DNA from: Oscheius sp. JU75 | Lineage: Eukaryota; Nematoda; Chromadorea; Rhabditida; Rhabditidae | Direction: 5' to 3' | Assembly: GCA_037178855.1 (NCBI GenBank) | Contig: JASJZC010000003.1 | Span: forward strand, 186,001-250,000 | Length of the DNA stretch: 64,000 bases | Shown here: in pieces, positions 9,617 through 21,290 of the stretch | Position numbering within the stretch: position 1 is the first letter of the stretch | How the letters are laid out: each line of letters opens with the position of its first letter | The notes under the pieces: model-generated | Databases searched by the model: none | What the model saw: only the letters and a program-made list of their open reading frames with translations | Told to the model about the DNA's origin: nothing | Program-made: the position numbers and the translations under genes

Positions 9617-12600
9617 ATGGCCAAGAAGAAGGCCCCAGGTCTAAAGAAGCCTCCTGTCAAGAAGGTGAACCCCTTTGAGCTCAAATTCAACAAGGCCAAA
9701 CATGATGTAAGTTATTTTTTTCCGTTTTGTCACGACAAAATCGACGTTTTAGGTGCTTGGAAAGAAGAAAAACGCTGGCGGACTCGGTCATCCGGGTCTC
9801 TCGAAGAAGAGAGCTCACGAACAGCGCGAAAAGACGCTTGGAGTCGAACATGCGAGAGTCGGGGTCGTCAATAAGGTAGGATTTTTGTGAAAGCATGCTC
9901 CTGACTTCCGAATTTTCATCTTTTCGCTAAAAAAAAGCCCATTCTCAGATTGTTGACCGACGTCTGGGAGAGAAGGACGATGCGAAGACGTCGGAAGAAA
10001 AGGCCTCGCTGCGATTCGCAGCCGAGCGGATGAAAAACTTTAAGAAGGCCAACAAGTACAATCTGAACGACGACGAGGATCTGAATAAGCTCACCCATGG
10101 CGGAGCCGCTCTCACCTCAATCCAGAAATATGAGAGGACACTAGGCAGTGACGATGAGGACGACGAGACGGGAGCTCTCGGAGCGGAAATGGTAAACTTA
10201 AGGGGTTTTTCCGGTTTTACACCATTATATTAGGTAAAGTTTGCGCATTTCGGTGGCGGAGATGCCAAGGAAAGACCGAAGACCCGACAGGACGTCATCG
10301 CCGATCTGATCGCCAAGACGAAACAGTCCCGACACGAGAAGCAGCTCGTGAAGGAGGACCAGGAAAATGCCACCGAGAATCTGGATGAAAAGTACAGAAA
10401 ACTGCTTGGAAAGGTTCAAGCCACCTTCCGACCCATTGGAGCCACGAGAGACGAGGTCGTCGAGAAGGATGATTACGATAAATTAGTCAGTTTTCGCTGT
10501 TTTCGCACCTAGGAAATTAATTTTATAGGCCCAGCAGCTGAAACTCGACGCGGATTCTAAGGCCACGCCTGCAGAGAGAACCAAGTCCGATGAGGAAAAG
10601 GCCGCGGACGAGAAGGCTCGTTTGGAAGAGCTCGAAGCCACCAGACTGGCCAGGATGAATGCCAAGGTTTTCCGATCTTTTTGCAAAAATTTTGTGCCTT
10701 TTTTCCAGGAAAACAGCAAACGCCATCTTCCAGTCGACGTAGACTTCGATCCCGACGCGCCAGAGCGCCCCGAGAAGAAGAAAAAGGCCCGCTTTGAGCT
10801 CCGCTTCGACGAGTCCGGTCAGGTGATGAACCGGGACAAGATCGAAAAGAACAGCCTCCGTCGCGTCGCGATCGATTCCGATGTCTCCGATGAGGATGAA
10901 GAGGCCGATGATGAGGACGACGAAGAGGATCTGGACGATCTGATCAACGGTATTTTATTACTTTTTGCGCGGGAAACCTTATTTTTAGGCGACGAGGCTG
11001 GAAGCGGCGAAGAGGACGAAGAAATGGATGGAGAGGATGAGCAGGAGGAAGATGAGGACGGGGAGGAAGAAGAAGACGCCGAGGAGGAGGAAGAGACGGA
11101 AGACACTCCGGTCAAGGCCACAAAAATGGAGCTGAAGGAGGCCGGAAACAGTGCAATCCCCTTTGTTTTTGACTTCCCTACCGGCTATGGCGCTCTGGCC
11201 AAGCTTCTTCAGAGCTACGGGGCAAAAAATGTTGGAATTGTGCTGGAAAGGTGAGACTTTTTAAGCGGGTTCTTCAAAAAAAAAGTCTCTCTAGACTCGT
11301 CAAATGCCACCATCCCGGCCTCAAAGAGGGCAACAAGGACCTGATGAAGAAGCTCTTCCTCTACACTCTGCGCTTCTACGACGAGACCAGCCAGCAGCCG
11401 GTCACGGCGGAAACTGTCGAAATGCTAGGCACTCTTTCCAAGTCACTCTACGCCATTATGAAGTTCAACATCGAGTACGGAGTCCGCTGCGTCCGTGCCT
11501 TCGTCCGACAGAACTGGAAGACCAAGTCGGAGGAGAGGAGAAAGAAGGCTGCCTCTTTTTCATTGATTTCCCTTCTCAGGTTGGTCTTTTAGAGAGACAG
11601 TATAGTATATTTCTAACGGTGAGGGACACCTGAGTTTATGCCAATTTGAAAGTTTGCGGTATTGGTATTTGTGAGCAAAGGAAAGAATTTCTAATTGTCG
11701 AATTTTTCGTCTGTCTCACTTTCTTTTTTGCCTTTCTAATCGTAGAATCGAATACAGCGTCAAAGACAGCTATATGCCAACAGATTCGAAGAAAAAAAAA
11801 TGGGAGAATACCGTGGACATCGGCCTCAATAAGTTAGCTGACTGCCGAAAAACTTGTTCGGTCTAGAACATCAGTTTAACACCAAGATTACTGTTCCGAT
11901 TCGTTAAGAGAACTTGACAGATGGGCGGACTTTTCAAAATAGCTTGAAATTTCATCTTTTTACCACAATCCATCTGAGCCTAGTTATTTCCTCGGTTAAC
12001 CACGGCGGCGGCGGCGGCAGACTGTACATTGGATACCGGCTGGTTGGAGACTTGTCCAGACGATTCCGACTTGTCATGTAGCTTCTCGTAGCTGGCTTCC
12101 TTTTCGCCGCGGCCCAGGATCCGACGCACCTGGACGATGATCACATATCCGTTCCAGACAATCAACAGGAGGGACATGATGAAGACGACGGCGATGCCGA
12201 TGACGCGCGGGTCCTCCCAGTCGTCACTGGGATTGGGGGAATAGAGACAGAGAGACAGACAATGAAAGAAACAAGGTAGAAAACTCACATTAGACAGACA
12301 GCGCTCTTGTTCGACGCACCCATTGTCAATACACTGAACTCGTTTCCCAGTTTTCTTATTTAAAAAGCTTTCAAAAATTTTAAAACTAAAAAACTGTTAG
12401 AAATGTATTTTAAAGCAATAAAAGTTCTTCTGTGCTTGTCATGTAAAAATTTCCAAATGCTGAAATATTGTTCGGAAACTGGAACCCCCTTAATCTGATA
12501 GTTCTTACTCAGCTCAAAAAACTCTAAAAAATGGTATCCTACTAAAGGGATACCTTGAGCCGCTAAGTAGATTAAACACATTAAAAAAAAGGCAAAAATC

Positions 12601-15600
12601 CCATTTCGGTACGCCTGTTATAGGACTACCAAATCGACAGGCAGACATCCGTAAAGGGGCACTAACATAACGAACCACGGCGTTTTACGCCCATGCAAAA
12701 AGCGTCGCCACTTTTTCTCGCGCCAATTTTTTTATTTCGAGGGCGGGAATTCAAAATTAGATCTCTTTTATTTCGTCAGCCACATACTTTCCCATCTATT
12801 ATTCTTTTCCCTTTTCCACAATTTTAGGTCAAATAGATTTACTTAATGACAGAATAACTATTATAACAACAAAGCATCAAAAATATCACCAAAAAGAAGT
12901 AATTTAACAATTTGGCTTTTTGATCAAACAAATAATTTTGGAAGGATACTTCGTTGGCGATCATCTTTAGGCGTAGAGCAGGATCTCGAATGGCGCAGAA
13001 TCTTCTCTCCTGTTCATTATAGTAAGCATGTAAAGCCTCAATGGGCTGAAAACATGCTCTCCAGCTCTTTCATTTTCGGTCCTGCATTGCCGAGCGCGTT
13101 GGAAAACTCATTTACTCTTTCTGTCAATTGACTTGCCTCATTCTCGGTAGCTTTCATATCTATGTTCAAAGTATTAGCCTGGTCCTGGGCACTTTTCAGA
13201 CGATCATCAAAAGACATTCCTGAACAATCGCCACAGGCAAAGAAAGTCGTGTCATAACGTGCTTCAGCTTCTATGGTGAGAATAGGCACGCAAATGACGT
13301 GATAGGCAGCTTTACACATGTCGCAGTTAATCCAACGATCTTCAGTATCGATGTTATTTGCTCTAAAATCGCGGAAGAGGCAGGTATCCCTGTGATGGCA
13401 CAATTGAGTGCCTGTTTCAGGGAAGATAGTTTTAGCACGTTTCACAGCATCAAAGAGTACCAAAACTTGACGCGATCTTTTGAGCTGTTGAGTGACCGAT
13501 CGATGCCTCTCCTTGGCTAGTGCTTGATCATTTTTGACAGAAGACAGCATAGATTTCAACTGACTACGTTTCTGAATGTCTACATTTTTCGCCACGAGAT
13601 GAGCATCTTCTGCTATAGCCTTAGCTTCGAGGGCATCAATGAAAAAGTTAGCTATACCCATAATAATATGTAGCGACGGAGGAATTATGTTTGTTAGATC
13701 GATTTTTGGAAACAGTGCATACTGCTCGTTTCTAACGCTGTCTCCCGAAAGTTTTCCGTCAACGATTGCTCGTTTTGTCCATTGTTGACTCGGAATACCT
13801 TTCGTTGTACGACGGAAATCACAGATAAGGTAGTTATGGGTAGAGGAAGGGCCCTGATGACCGTAACACTCGTAGAGGAACATCATATCGCCAGTAAGAA
13901 ACCATTCTATCTCCAGATTTTCAGAGCCGCTGCCGGTCAAGATGGTAACAAACCGCAGTGAATTTAGCTCGTCGATCTGGGACTTGAAACAGTTATTCAT
14001 GAACTGGTTACTGTCAGATCCTTTGTAGACACCTACTAAGAGGAGATTAGCTCGGGAATTAGTATTCGGGACATTTCCAATGAGGAGGCAGAGTTTGGTA
14101 TAGAAACCGCCCTTATCTCCGATGATAGATACCCATAGCTTATTTCCAAACTGTTCTCCTTGCAAAAGTTTGCCGGAGTCGTAGAGACTTTGAACTCTCT
14201 GAGTAAGGGAATCGCCAATGTTCTGTAAACCTATACCGTGAGTGCTAAAATCTGCACCTTTTCCATCCTGTATAGTGAATGAAAACGGCAAATATTTCTC
14301 CCGTACTGACAGCTCTTGTGCAAGTGAATGTGTCACGTTGTACGGAGCAAAGGGATCGTGGTTCGCATGACGACTAAGATGTGTCTTCAGTCGTCTGTAC
14401 ATGCCCCAGGAGATATTGAAAGATTTCAACATTACCAAAGTGTCCATGGGGGATAGACGATTTTTCTTGTTGCATAGAAGCTCTATGCGTGCTCGCTTTG
14501 CTCTTTTTGCAGCAGCCTTCTTTTCTAGAATCATCACGCGAACCCTTTGCTTGAGCCTAACAATATACTTGCTCTGTCTTTCAACGATGTTTCGAAGAGT
14601 GGAAATCGTTTGAACGAAGTTCGCATCACCTAGTTCAGCTTGGACACCACGAGACGAGGAACGTAATACATCAGTCTGAGATTTTTGACTAGATGTTAAT
14701 AGTTCTGTCTGACAGGAGGCGTGATAAATTTGGAAGCCATCTCCGTCCACAAACTGACGCCTTCGCCTTTTATAGGGCGTGATGGGAGTCTCAACTGTAA
14801 CTAACGAGCGACAAGTGGAGACACTGTCGAGAAAACTTGGGGAGAGATGCATTCTATCGTCATTGAAAGTATTGGCTTCCACAAACTCTGGACCAATACT
14901 CTCTAGAATGGGCTTAACATTAGTCTGAACTAGCTTGGTATCAGTCTTTGGCTTTTTGTGACTATTGGAAAGTATATTTGGTCTTCTCTTAGCAAAGCTC
15001 GAAAAATTCGAGTTCATGGCGCTTTCACAACTTTTTAGCCGCTCGTGTTTTGAGAAAAACGGTTTATAAACTTGTTATTAGCTCTAGGTTTTTCTAATGA
15101 TCTGATTTCTGCACAAAATTCTTCAAAAATAAAGAAAAAAAATAAGAAACTGGAGCTCGAAGAGTAGGAAATCCGCGCAACGCGCGCTTCTTAGATTAAT
15201 CTGGGTATGGTATTCTGTGCCAAAACCGATTTGAACCATGATTTTTGTAGGATACTGTACTTAAGAAAACGAGCGGCGTTTTTGCCCGATTTGAAAAAGT
15301 GGCGACGCGCGTAAAACGCTGTGGAACGGATGCATGGGTGCACAGCCGAACACTTTTTCAAATGGGGTCCTGCCACGATCTTCTGAAATAGTTCAGATTT
15401 TGCATTTTTCTATGTTTTCCACACATTTTTATGACTTCTAAGTGTGTTTAATCGTCTCAGGGCCAAAAAGTACCCTAAAAATATCTGCTTCGACGTCAAA
15501 AATGAATAGAAAAATAAAAAAAATGGAAGAAAGAGGAGAAGAACAGCGTTTCCTCAATTCCCTTTATTACTCTCAACATTTTTGACCTTGAGTAGACGTT

Positions 15601-17499
15601 TCTAGAGTAGTTTTTGGCGCTAAGTCGATTAAAGAATGTGTGTAGAGCATCAAAAATGCAAAAAATACATAGAGAGAAGTTCGTGGCGGGACCCGATTTG
15701 AAAACGCGTTCCGCCGTGCACCTATGCGTAATATCAGTGTTTAAACATACTTTTTTTTCAGACTAGTGGCCAGTCTCTTCCCGGTTAGCGATATCTGGCA
15801 TCCAGTCTGTAGTCCGGCCCTTCTTCTGGCCACCTACTCACTAGGCAGTGGAATGATTGTCTCTCCGACGGCCGTCGCTCGTCAGCTGCTTCTTCTCACG
15901 ACCGTGACAGACTTTGTCGAGGAGAGTCGCCGTTACGTGCCCGAGGTCATCGGCTTTATCTGGGGAGCCTTAACTTTGGCCGTGGACACTCAGGAGCTGG
16001 CTCCGACAAACGCCTTCCCTATCAGCCAGCCTCATTGCCGCATGTTGCTCATCAGACAGGTTTTGTGCTTTATCTACCTCGTAAAATGGCTCTAATCTTC
16101 TAGAAAGTAATGGAAGAACCGACGCCCTTGAAGTTGACAGAAATCTTCGAGCAGATCGAGGACAACGACATGAATCGATGCAGAATCATGAGAGTCCTGC
16201 TCGGATGTGTCCGCCGCCTGAAATTAATCTACGCCGTCCACGAGGAGACTTTTTCTACAGTTTTTTCGTGAGTTTTAGACAGTTTTATAGCCCGTTGCAA
16301 CTTATCTAAACCCTCGTATTTTCGTTTGGTTCTGCCAGCAAGCCACTCGATTACAGAACAAAAATTTACATTCCCCGCGGTCGATCAATGTTTAGTCATG
16401 TCGTTAAATAGCGGAATACAGTGCTAGAACTTCAAAAGGTGATTAGTCAGCTCACTCAATTCCTGTGCTAAAACTAGTAAGATCGTGATTTCCAAGCTGC
16501 TTTAGATTTTCCAAGATTCCGCGCCAAATTCAAACGGGGTACTTGGTTCAATCGTTTTCATGTATTTCAGACCAATCGTGGCCCTGCTGAAGAAGATTCC
16601 CGCTCATCTGCTCCCGGGCTCCATGGCCGACGATCTTGAGGCTTTGATCAAGTCGACGGAGGCCGACTGCACGCTCCGTGCCAAAGTCATCCAGCTGAGC
16701 AGGATCAAAACCGAAAAGAGCATGCTGAAGATGCTGGAGCCGAAGTTTGAGACGCATTTCGACCCAGAGCGTCCGAGAATGAAGCGCGACGGCAGTAGAA
16801 AAGATGCTGCGGCTCAGAACAGCAAGATGAAGTATCTATACAAGAAGGAGATGCGCGGAGCTATTCGCGAGCTTAGGAAGGATACCACGTTCCTCGGAAG
16901 GTTCGTTTTTATACTATCCTCTCTCTTACGCTTAGTATCTCCGTGTATTTGCCTCTTATCTAATAGCACATGTAGCTTCCGAATTGCGGCGCTGCCAGCT
17001 TTCCCGAATGATGAAGTCTGTAAGCGCACGGCTCCAAACCGTATGAAGTTCGTATCTCACGAGCAAAAATCATAGCAAGTTTGAAGAAAAAAAAACGAAG
17101 AATCGGTAACGTACTTTTTAATTATCGCGGGTCTCTCTGGGCCAATGTTTCCGCGGGAAGGATTCAAATTATGCATCCTTTTGAACCGACTATAAGTAAA
17201 AACGTTTGCCTTTAGCTTCAGCTTGTCCCTCATGGCTCAGTCGGTTAGCGCTCTGACTATAAATCACAAACGACGGGTTCACACGTTGATTTGCGAGCCG
17301 AATTCAAACAAGGGATCTACGCATACGCTTGACATAAACTTACAAACTTTCAAACTTTTCCAGAAAACAACGCCACGACGTGGCTGCCAAGGACCGTGAC
17401 CGCCGCGTCAAGACGAAGCGTCTCATGTCCGATCTCTCGTCGCAACAGGGCGAGTGGAATGCCGAGATGCGCGAAAACGGCAGGAAGAAGAAAAAGTAG
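9617..17499 (+). CDS. nop14: NOP14 nucleolar SSU processome protein
   Basis: Twelve exons: 9617-9706, 9753-9875, 9949-10191, 10234-10485, 10529-10666, 10709-10949, 10989-11250, 11295-11579, 15762-16059, 16104-16267, 16571-16900, 17364-17499. They give 853 residues, matching the family (yeast 810, human 857). The N-terminus KVNPFELKFNKAKHDVLG is the NOP14 signature, followed by GGLGHPGLSKKRA, ERMKNFKKANKYNLNDDEDL, long Asp/Glu-rich tracts, and GYGALAKLLQSYG. The C-terminal half (LFPVSDIWHPVCSPALLL, KMKYLYKKEMRGAIRELRKD) is typical, ending RENGRKKKK. In known biology NOP14 acts in 18S rRNA maturation and 40S assembly. All phases close. Intron 8 is 4182 bp while the other introns are mostly under 80 bp; it hosts other genetic elements described separately. 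Confidence 0.97.
11980..12323 (-). CDS. small single-pass membrane protein nested in NOP14 intron 8
   Basis: Two exons, 12323-12289 and 12226-11980, joined in phase 2; 93 residues. The start is MGASNKSAVCLI (a possible N-myristoylation signal, MGxxxS). One strong transmembrane segment (VIGIAVVFIMSLLLIVW) follows, then VQVRRILGRGEKEASYEKLH and a Ser/Gln/Ala-rich cytoplasmic tail with AAAAAVV. It lies on the opposite strand inside the long NOP14 intron. Codon use is GC-rich like its host, unlike the AT-rich transposon beside it. I do not recognise a named family. The clean splice, frame and membrane segment make it a likely real gene. Confidence 0.7.
12676..15325 (-). mobile_element. candidate DNA transposon in NOP14 intron 8
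   Basis: Left end: 12678-12715 includes cacggcgttttacgc and gcgtcgccactttttc. Right end: 15293-15325 includes gaaaaagtggcgacgc and gcgtaaaacgctgtgg, the reverse complement of the left end apart from about 12 extra bases on the left. Between these inverted repeats lies a single 659-codon frame. This layout (terminal inverted repeats flanking one long intronless gene) is typical of a class II transposon. The exact element boundaries and target-site duplication are unresolved, because a second inverted repeat overlaps the right side. Confidence 0.6.
13038..15017 (-). CDS. transposon-borne protein with PHD-type finger, putative transposase
   Basis: An uninterrupted 659-residue frame without introns. 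Layout: basic Ser-rich N-terminus; a coiled coil rich in Arg/Lys at about 150-190 (VERQSKYIVRLKQRVRVM); a central region with conserved-looking acidic motifs (DGKGADFSTHG, IIGDKGGFYTKLCLL, FLTGDMMFLYECYGHQG), spaced as the catalytic acidic residues of an RNase H-like transposase might be. A C-terminal C4HC3 finger follows at about 540-605 (CHHRDTC, CDMC, YHVIC, CGDC), then a final coiled coil. The family is not identified with certainty. A transposase role is inferred from the terminal repeats and motif pattern. The frame is open, so the copy may be recent or domesticated. Codon use is more AT-rich than in NOP14. Confidence 0.65.
   Translation of the reverse strand: MNSNFSSFAKRRPNILSNSHKKPKTDTKLVQTNVKPILESIGPEFVEANTFNDDRMHLSPSFLDSVSTCRSLVTVETPITPYKRRRRQFVDGDGFQIYHASCQTELLTSSQKSQTDVLRSSSRGVQAELGDANFVQTISTLRNIVERQSKYIVRLKQRVRVMILEKKAAAKRAKRARIELLCNKKNRLSPMDTLVMLKSFNISWGMYRRLKTHLSRHANHDPFAPYNVTHSLAQELSVREKYLPFSFTIQDGKGADFSTHGIGLQNIGDSLTQRVQSLYDSGKLLQGEQFGNKLWVSIIGDKGGFYTKLCLLIGNVPNTNSRANLLLVGVYKGSDSNQFMNNCFKSQIDELNSLRFVTILTGSGSENLEIEWFLTGDMMFLYECYGHQGPSSTHNYLICDFRRTTKGIPSQQWTKRAIVDGKLSGDSVRNEQYALFPKIDLTNIIPPSLHIIMGIANFFIDALEAKAIAEDAHLVAKNVDIQKRSQLKSMLSSVKNDQALAKERHRSVTQQLKRSRQVLVLFDAVKRAKTIFPETGTQLCHHRDTCLFRDFRANNIDTEDRWINCDMCKAAYHVICVPILTIEAEARYDTTFFACGDCSGMSFDDRLKSAQDQANTLNIDMKATENEASQLTERVNEFSNALGNAGPKMKELESMFSAH
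15282..15730. repeat. long-armed foldback element upstream of NOP14 exon 9
   Basis: Positions about 15332-15380 and 15680-15730 are near-perfect inverted repeats of about 50 bp (gcatgggtgcacagccgaac and, reversed, gcataggtgcacggcggaac; then ttcaaat and ggtcctgccacg). A third related arm, cccgatttgaaaaagtg, lies at 15282-15298 and pairs with cactttttcaaatgggg at about 15345. The element overlaps the right end of the transposon and ends about 30 bp before the exon 9 acceptor. Confidence 0.7.
17226..17300 (+). repeat. tRNA-like relic in NOP14 intron 11
   Basis: An A-box (tggctcagtcggttagc), an anticodon-arm-like part (tctgactataaatca) and a B-box (gggttcacacg) are spaced as in a tRNA. The acceptor and T stems do not pair, so it is a tRNA-derived repeat or pseudogene rather than a working tRNA. 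Confidence 0.45.
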
Positions 17500-17762
17500 A
17501 CACTATATTCCCCCTTGTTATCGCTCTTGTTATCTTGTTATTGTTTTTGTCCCGAAAAAAAGAATTCATTGCATACATACCCGTAGCAGACAGAAAAGCA
17601 TGTAATTTCAGGATACTGATGTCGGGACAGGGTGGAAAATGTGGAAGGGGTATTAAAACTCGGATGGCAGAAGATCGGATAAGGACTGGGGGAGAGTGGA
17701 AAGACTGTATAGTCTTCACCGGGACTAGTTTTTTCAGCGGGAACAGAAAAAAAAATTGGAAA

Positions 17763-17875
17763 TCGGAGGCCTGGATTACGGTAGTTTTTAAAAGAGCTGC
17801 AATACAGAATATACGCGATTACGTATTCGAGCTTAATTTGAAAAGAGGAGGCTAAACTACCGTAACCCGGGAATC
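17763..17875. repeat. short imperfect inverted repeat, MITE-like
   Basis: ggattacggtagttt (17772-17786) and aaactaccgtaaccc (about 17853) form an imperfect inverted pair of roughly 23 bases with a loop of about 65 bp. The remainder of 17500-18101 has no gene I can support. Confidence 0.5.
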
Positions 17876-18101
17876 TCCTTAAAAGTTCCCTAAAATACAC
17901 GACATGAGGTGATTATTAAGTGTGCCTAGGACAGGATGAGCATAATTTTGATTGGAAACGTGGACGCCTATTTACACAACAACAATGATGCAGCTGGACC
18001 CGGCACTTTTGGTAGTAGACATGGTTTGGGGCATAGACAGGGGAAAAAGAAGATAAGACCTATGTTCTTATTAATGGGAGGTATTAGGCAGTATGGGGCA
18101 C

Positions 18102-20344
18102 CTAGCTCGTACCCAGATCTACAGTCACCTCAGTCTTTTCTTTCGCTCGAGGACGATCCGATATCGTCAGATTCGAGGCACTGCGCTCCAGCTGCGCCTC
18201 GTCGTGCACGGACTCGAAGGAGGATTGACTCCTGAAATTTTTAGGGAAATTACCGTAAAAGCTATGATAGAAGCTGAGGGTTACGTAAGTCACTACTCGA
18301 TCACACTTCACCGAGCTGGACAGGTTAAAGAACTGCCCGGTCCTACTCGAATTGCAAATCGGAACGAGGCCCATGCTCGGAAACTCATTAGAAACCTCCG
18401 AAACCCACCTCAGAGATCCAAAATTGCTCGCCCGGCTCTGGAAGCCACTCGAGCCGCCCCCTCCTCCACTGTTGCATCTCTTCTCGCAGCACTTTTCAGC
18501 CGGAGGAGCGATTCTCGATGCCAATTTGCACCTCCTAATCACCTAGAAAGAGACATTTATGAACCCAAAAAGCCCTGAAGCTCACATCACTGCTGTTGGC
18601 CACATCCTCGGCCGTGTAGATGTTCTTGCAGCGCAGTTTGGGGCCGACTTTCTCGTCCAGAGTGGCTTCCAAGAAAGTCGACAGAGTGTAGACGCGGAAA
18701 TGTTGGAGGATGAAGAGTGTTAGCCCGAATATTGTGGCGAGGAGACCTGGTAACAGTCTCTGTCTCGACTCTTTATATTACTGTCACTTCGTCTCTCTGC
18801 CTCTTTATCTCTGTGTTTCTCTGTTTCTCTATCTCTCTGTCTCTCTGAACCTCCAACTCTATCTCTGTCTCTTTCGACTCACCAACAGCAAAAGTCAAGT
18901 AGAAAGCCCACTGGAGGTTCATGTCCATGTTTATCCTGTTTCCATTGGGTCCGACGAAGCCAATCCTCAGCTGACATGGAGACATGATCAGATACAGTAG
19001 ACAGGAGAAGAGAGCAGATAGACCGGTAAACAGAAACGCTGTACAGAAGAGGTGAGGGAGGAAGAGCAAATAGGCGACGGAGAGTGACCAGAGGAAGAGA
19101 GCAAATCTGGAAAAGTAACGATGTTTTGATGTCATAATGTTCGTCGTGAGCTGCTGATTCCGGCGGTATGTTTGGAATTGTTATTGGATCATTTTTGTTA
19201 GCAGTTTTGAGGAAAATAGACTTTCAGTCGAGATTATACAGGTGCGCCAACTTCTACCGAGACAGTACGGTAGCGCCCTCTTGTACTAATAGTATAGTGG
19301 GTAGCGCACTTGAGTTCAGACCTCGTTCTGGGGCTTCTTACTTCGATTCCCGCTCTCGACGTACTTTAGTTTTACGTGTTTCTAAGGTTTTTATCCCAAA
19401 AATATACCAACTTACACCATGAAGGCGTAGGTATAATGCCCGGCTACTCGATAATGTCGTCCCCAGTCAAAAGCATCCTGATTCAGGCTGAAGTATTCCA
19501 GCACACTGAGCATCGGGTAGGGTAGACCGTGCTCATATGCCTCGTGAAGAGCCTCGACCATGGAAGATACTGTACTTTTTTTGAATGTCGAGCATTGAAC
19601 TTCCTACCTCCACTTATATCAAACTTTTCGTTGTATTCTAAGTGTAACCAGTCCACTTGACTACTGTAGGGATCTGCCAGGATCAAGTTCTCGTCTGAAA
19701 AGAATCAGTTTTGAAAAATCTTTGTAGAAGTTACGTTTCAAAGTCACGTTGATGCTGGTAAGACCGACGTGGACACCGAGTCGAGCCAATATCCTTTCAT
19801 TGGCGTGGGCTCTGAAAGAATGTGCCATTTGACCGAGATACAGGGAGACAGAAATTCTTTTGTCCAAACTACGAACGTTCCGCCCAAAAGCCATCGGAAC
19901 GTTTCTCGATCGACTATCTGACCCTGACTCACACAATAATCTACTATTTACACATGTCTGTCCCCGTTTTCACTCTAGTCCCTTCCACAAACAGCCATTT
20001 TGGCATATTGCCCCATCTCCCCTCCTTCTCTCTCTTACCTGAACTGAGAGATGATTTGGGCACTGCCGCCTGTCCATTCGGGGTAATAGAGAGCTCCGGC
20101 CAGTACTGCGCCGACGAACATGACAATTGTCATGACGACACAAGTGACCAGGGCTTTTCGCCGCACTCCGGGTAAAATTATCAGAAAGGCGATGTACGGT
20201 ATCACGAATATTAACGAAGGCTGAAAAATGTGGCGTTGTTATATATTTTTATAGACTCACCAAAATGGAGTGTATATTAAAGGGAGGCGGACTGTTCGAG
20301 TAGTCGGAAGGCTGTGCATAGCCTCCGAACCAGGACGACCACAT
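18102..20344 (-). CDS. doxa-1: dual oxidase maturation factor (DUOXA/DOXA-1-like)
   Basis: Nine exons: 20344-20261, 20220-20039, 19811-19735, 19694-19608, 19569-19416, 19106-18883, 18746-18586, 18542-18409, 18231-18102; 410 residues. The family layout is clear: the N-terminus MWSSWFGGYAQPSDYSNSPP, first membrane segments in exon 2 (SLIFVIPYIAFLIILPG), the extracellular loop with RLGVHVGLTSINVTL and DWLHLEYNEKFDI, then RHYRVAGHYTYAFMV and further hydrophobic segments (FALFLWSLSVAYLLFL, YLTFAVGLLATIFGLTLFIL). NVT is a potential N-glycosylation site. DUOXA proteins carry dual oxidases out of the ER; in worms the partner is BLI-3, used in cuticle cross-linking. No oxidase gene lies in the window. 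The C-terminal tail with a Gly run is long for the family. Retaining the last intron (18232-18408) would keep the frame, so a longer isoform is possible. The acceptor atttcag six bases before the ATG suggests trans-splicing. Confidence 0.92.
19283..19362 (+). repeat. tRNA-like relic in DUOXA intron
   Basis: tagtatagtgggtagcgcac resembles an A-box and ttcgattcccgc a B-box at tRNA-like spacing. Stems are not complementary. It lies antisense within intron 5 of the DUOXA gene. Confidence 0.4.
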
Positions 20345-21189
20345 GGGACGCTGAAATCTTAAAATGATCAGTAAGTAAGCAAGGGTAAGAGAGATGGAGT
20401 GGAGACACAAATTGGGAAAGGTCGGGAGGAATTCGGTGTAAGACAGAAAGAGAGCGAGAGACAGAACATGTGTCGGCTAGCTGTTGACCCAAACGGGTCG
20501 ACCTTCAATTTTGATCGACTGGCTTCTTCAGACATGGTGTCCGTAAGAACCGTGGCAAAGACAGAGAGACCGAGTGACAAAGGTACAGAGGGACAGAGGG
20601 AAAGAGAGGCAGGGAGGCAAGGAGACAGAGAGACAAATTGATCAAAAAATCACAGTAACACACGGACCGTCAAACCACCTTGTGCTGTAACTACTTGCAA
20701 AGTCTGTTTGAGTTTGGGCTTTTCATGCTGAACTCAGGTTGCGGTTGTAACTGTTCGTGTGAAAGGAAACTCTTTTTTGACAATGAACGTCGAGCAGAAT
20801 GTGTGCACATATAAGAGACCATGCGGTTTCCGAAGCACATTAACCTTGTAGTTTTGGAGACATTCCGTGGCTCTTGAGTATAAGGACAGAGACACAGAGT
20901 GAAGAAAAAAAATAAACGATGGGCATTTTAAACCCGAAGAGTCCGGAGTTTGCCCCCACACACAAACTCCGCAATCTGTCTTTATATTGATACTCGCGTG
21001 GCCCGTGTAGGCGAGAATTCAAAAAGTAAATAAACTGTCGGATCACCTTGCCAGTGCCGCGTAGGTGCCGCGAGCCAATATGCGACGAACGATAAGGTAT
21101 CATTTTTTGGCAGCACAGATCAACTTGTAGGTGGCGTAGGTTAGGAAAAGCAATAAAGAAAGATTTGGATCTGAAGCCTCAGGAGAGTC

Positions 21190-21290
21190 AAATGAACCGG
21201 GGTTTCCTGGAAAAATGACCTGTCCAGGGATCGAACTCGGCCCCTTTTGCTCCGTAGTCGGAGTGCTAACCAATTGAGCCACGGAGGTAA
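21190..21290 (-). repeat. tRNA-like relic or SINE head
   Basis: On the minus strand tggctcaattggttagcac (A-box), ctccgactacggag (anticodon-arm-like) and gttcgatccctgg (B-box) occur in order, starting about 21288. The acceptor arms do not pair and the T stem has a mismatch, so a functional tRNA is unlikely. Confidence 0.5.

Noticed and set aside
10819-11121. 100-codon Ser-rich frame on the minus strand
   Set aside because: It is the antisense of the acidic Asp/Glu tract of NOP14.
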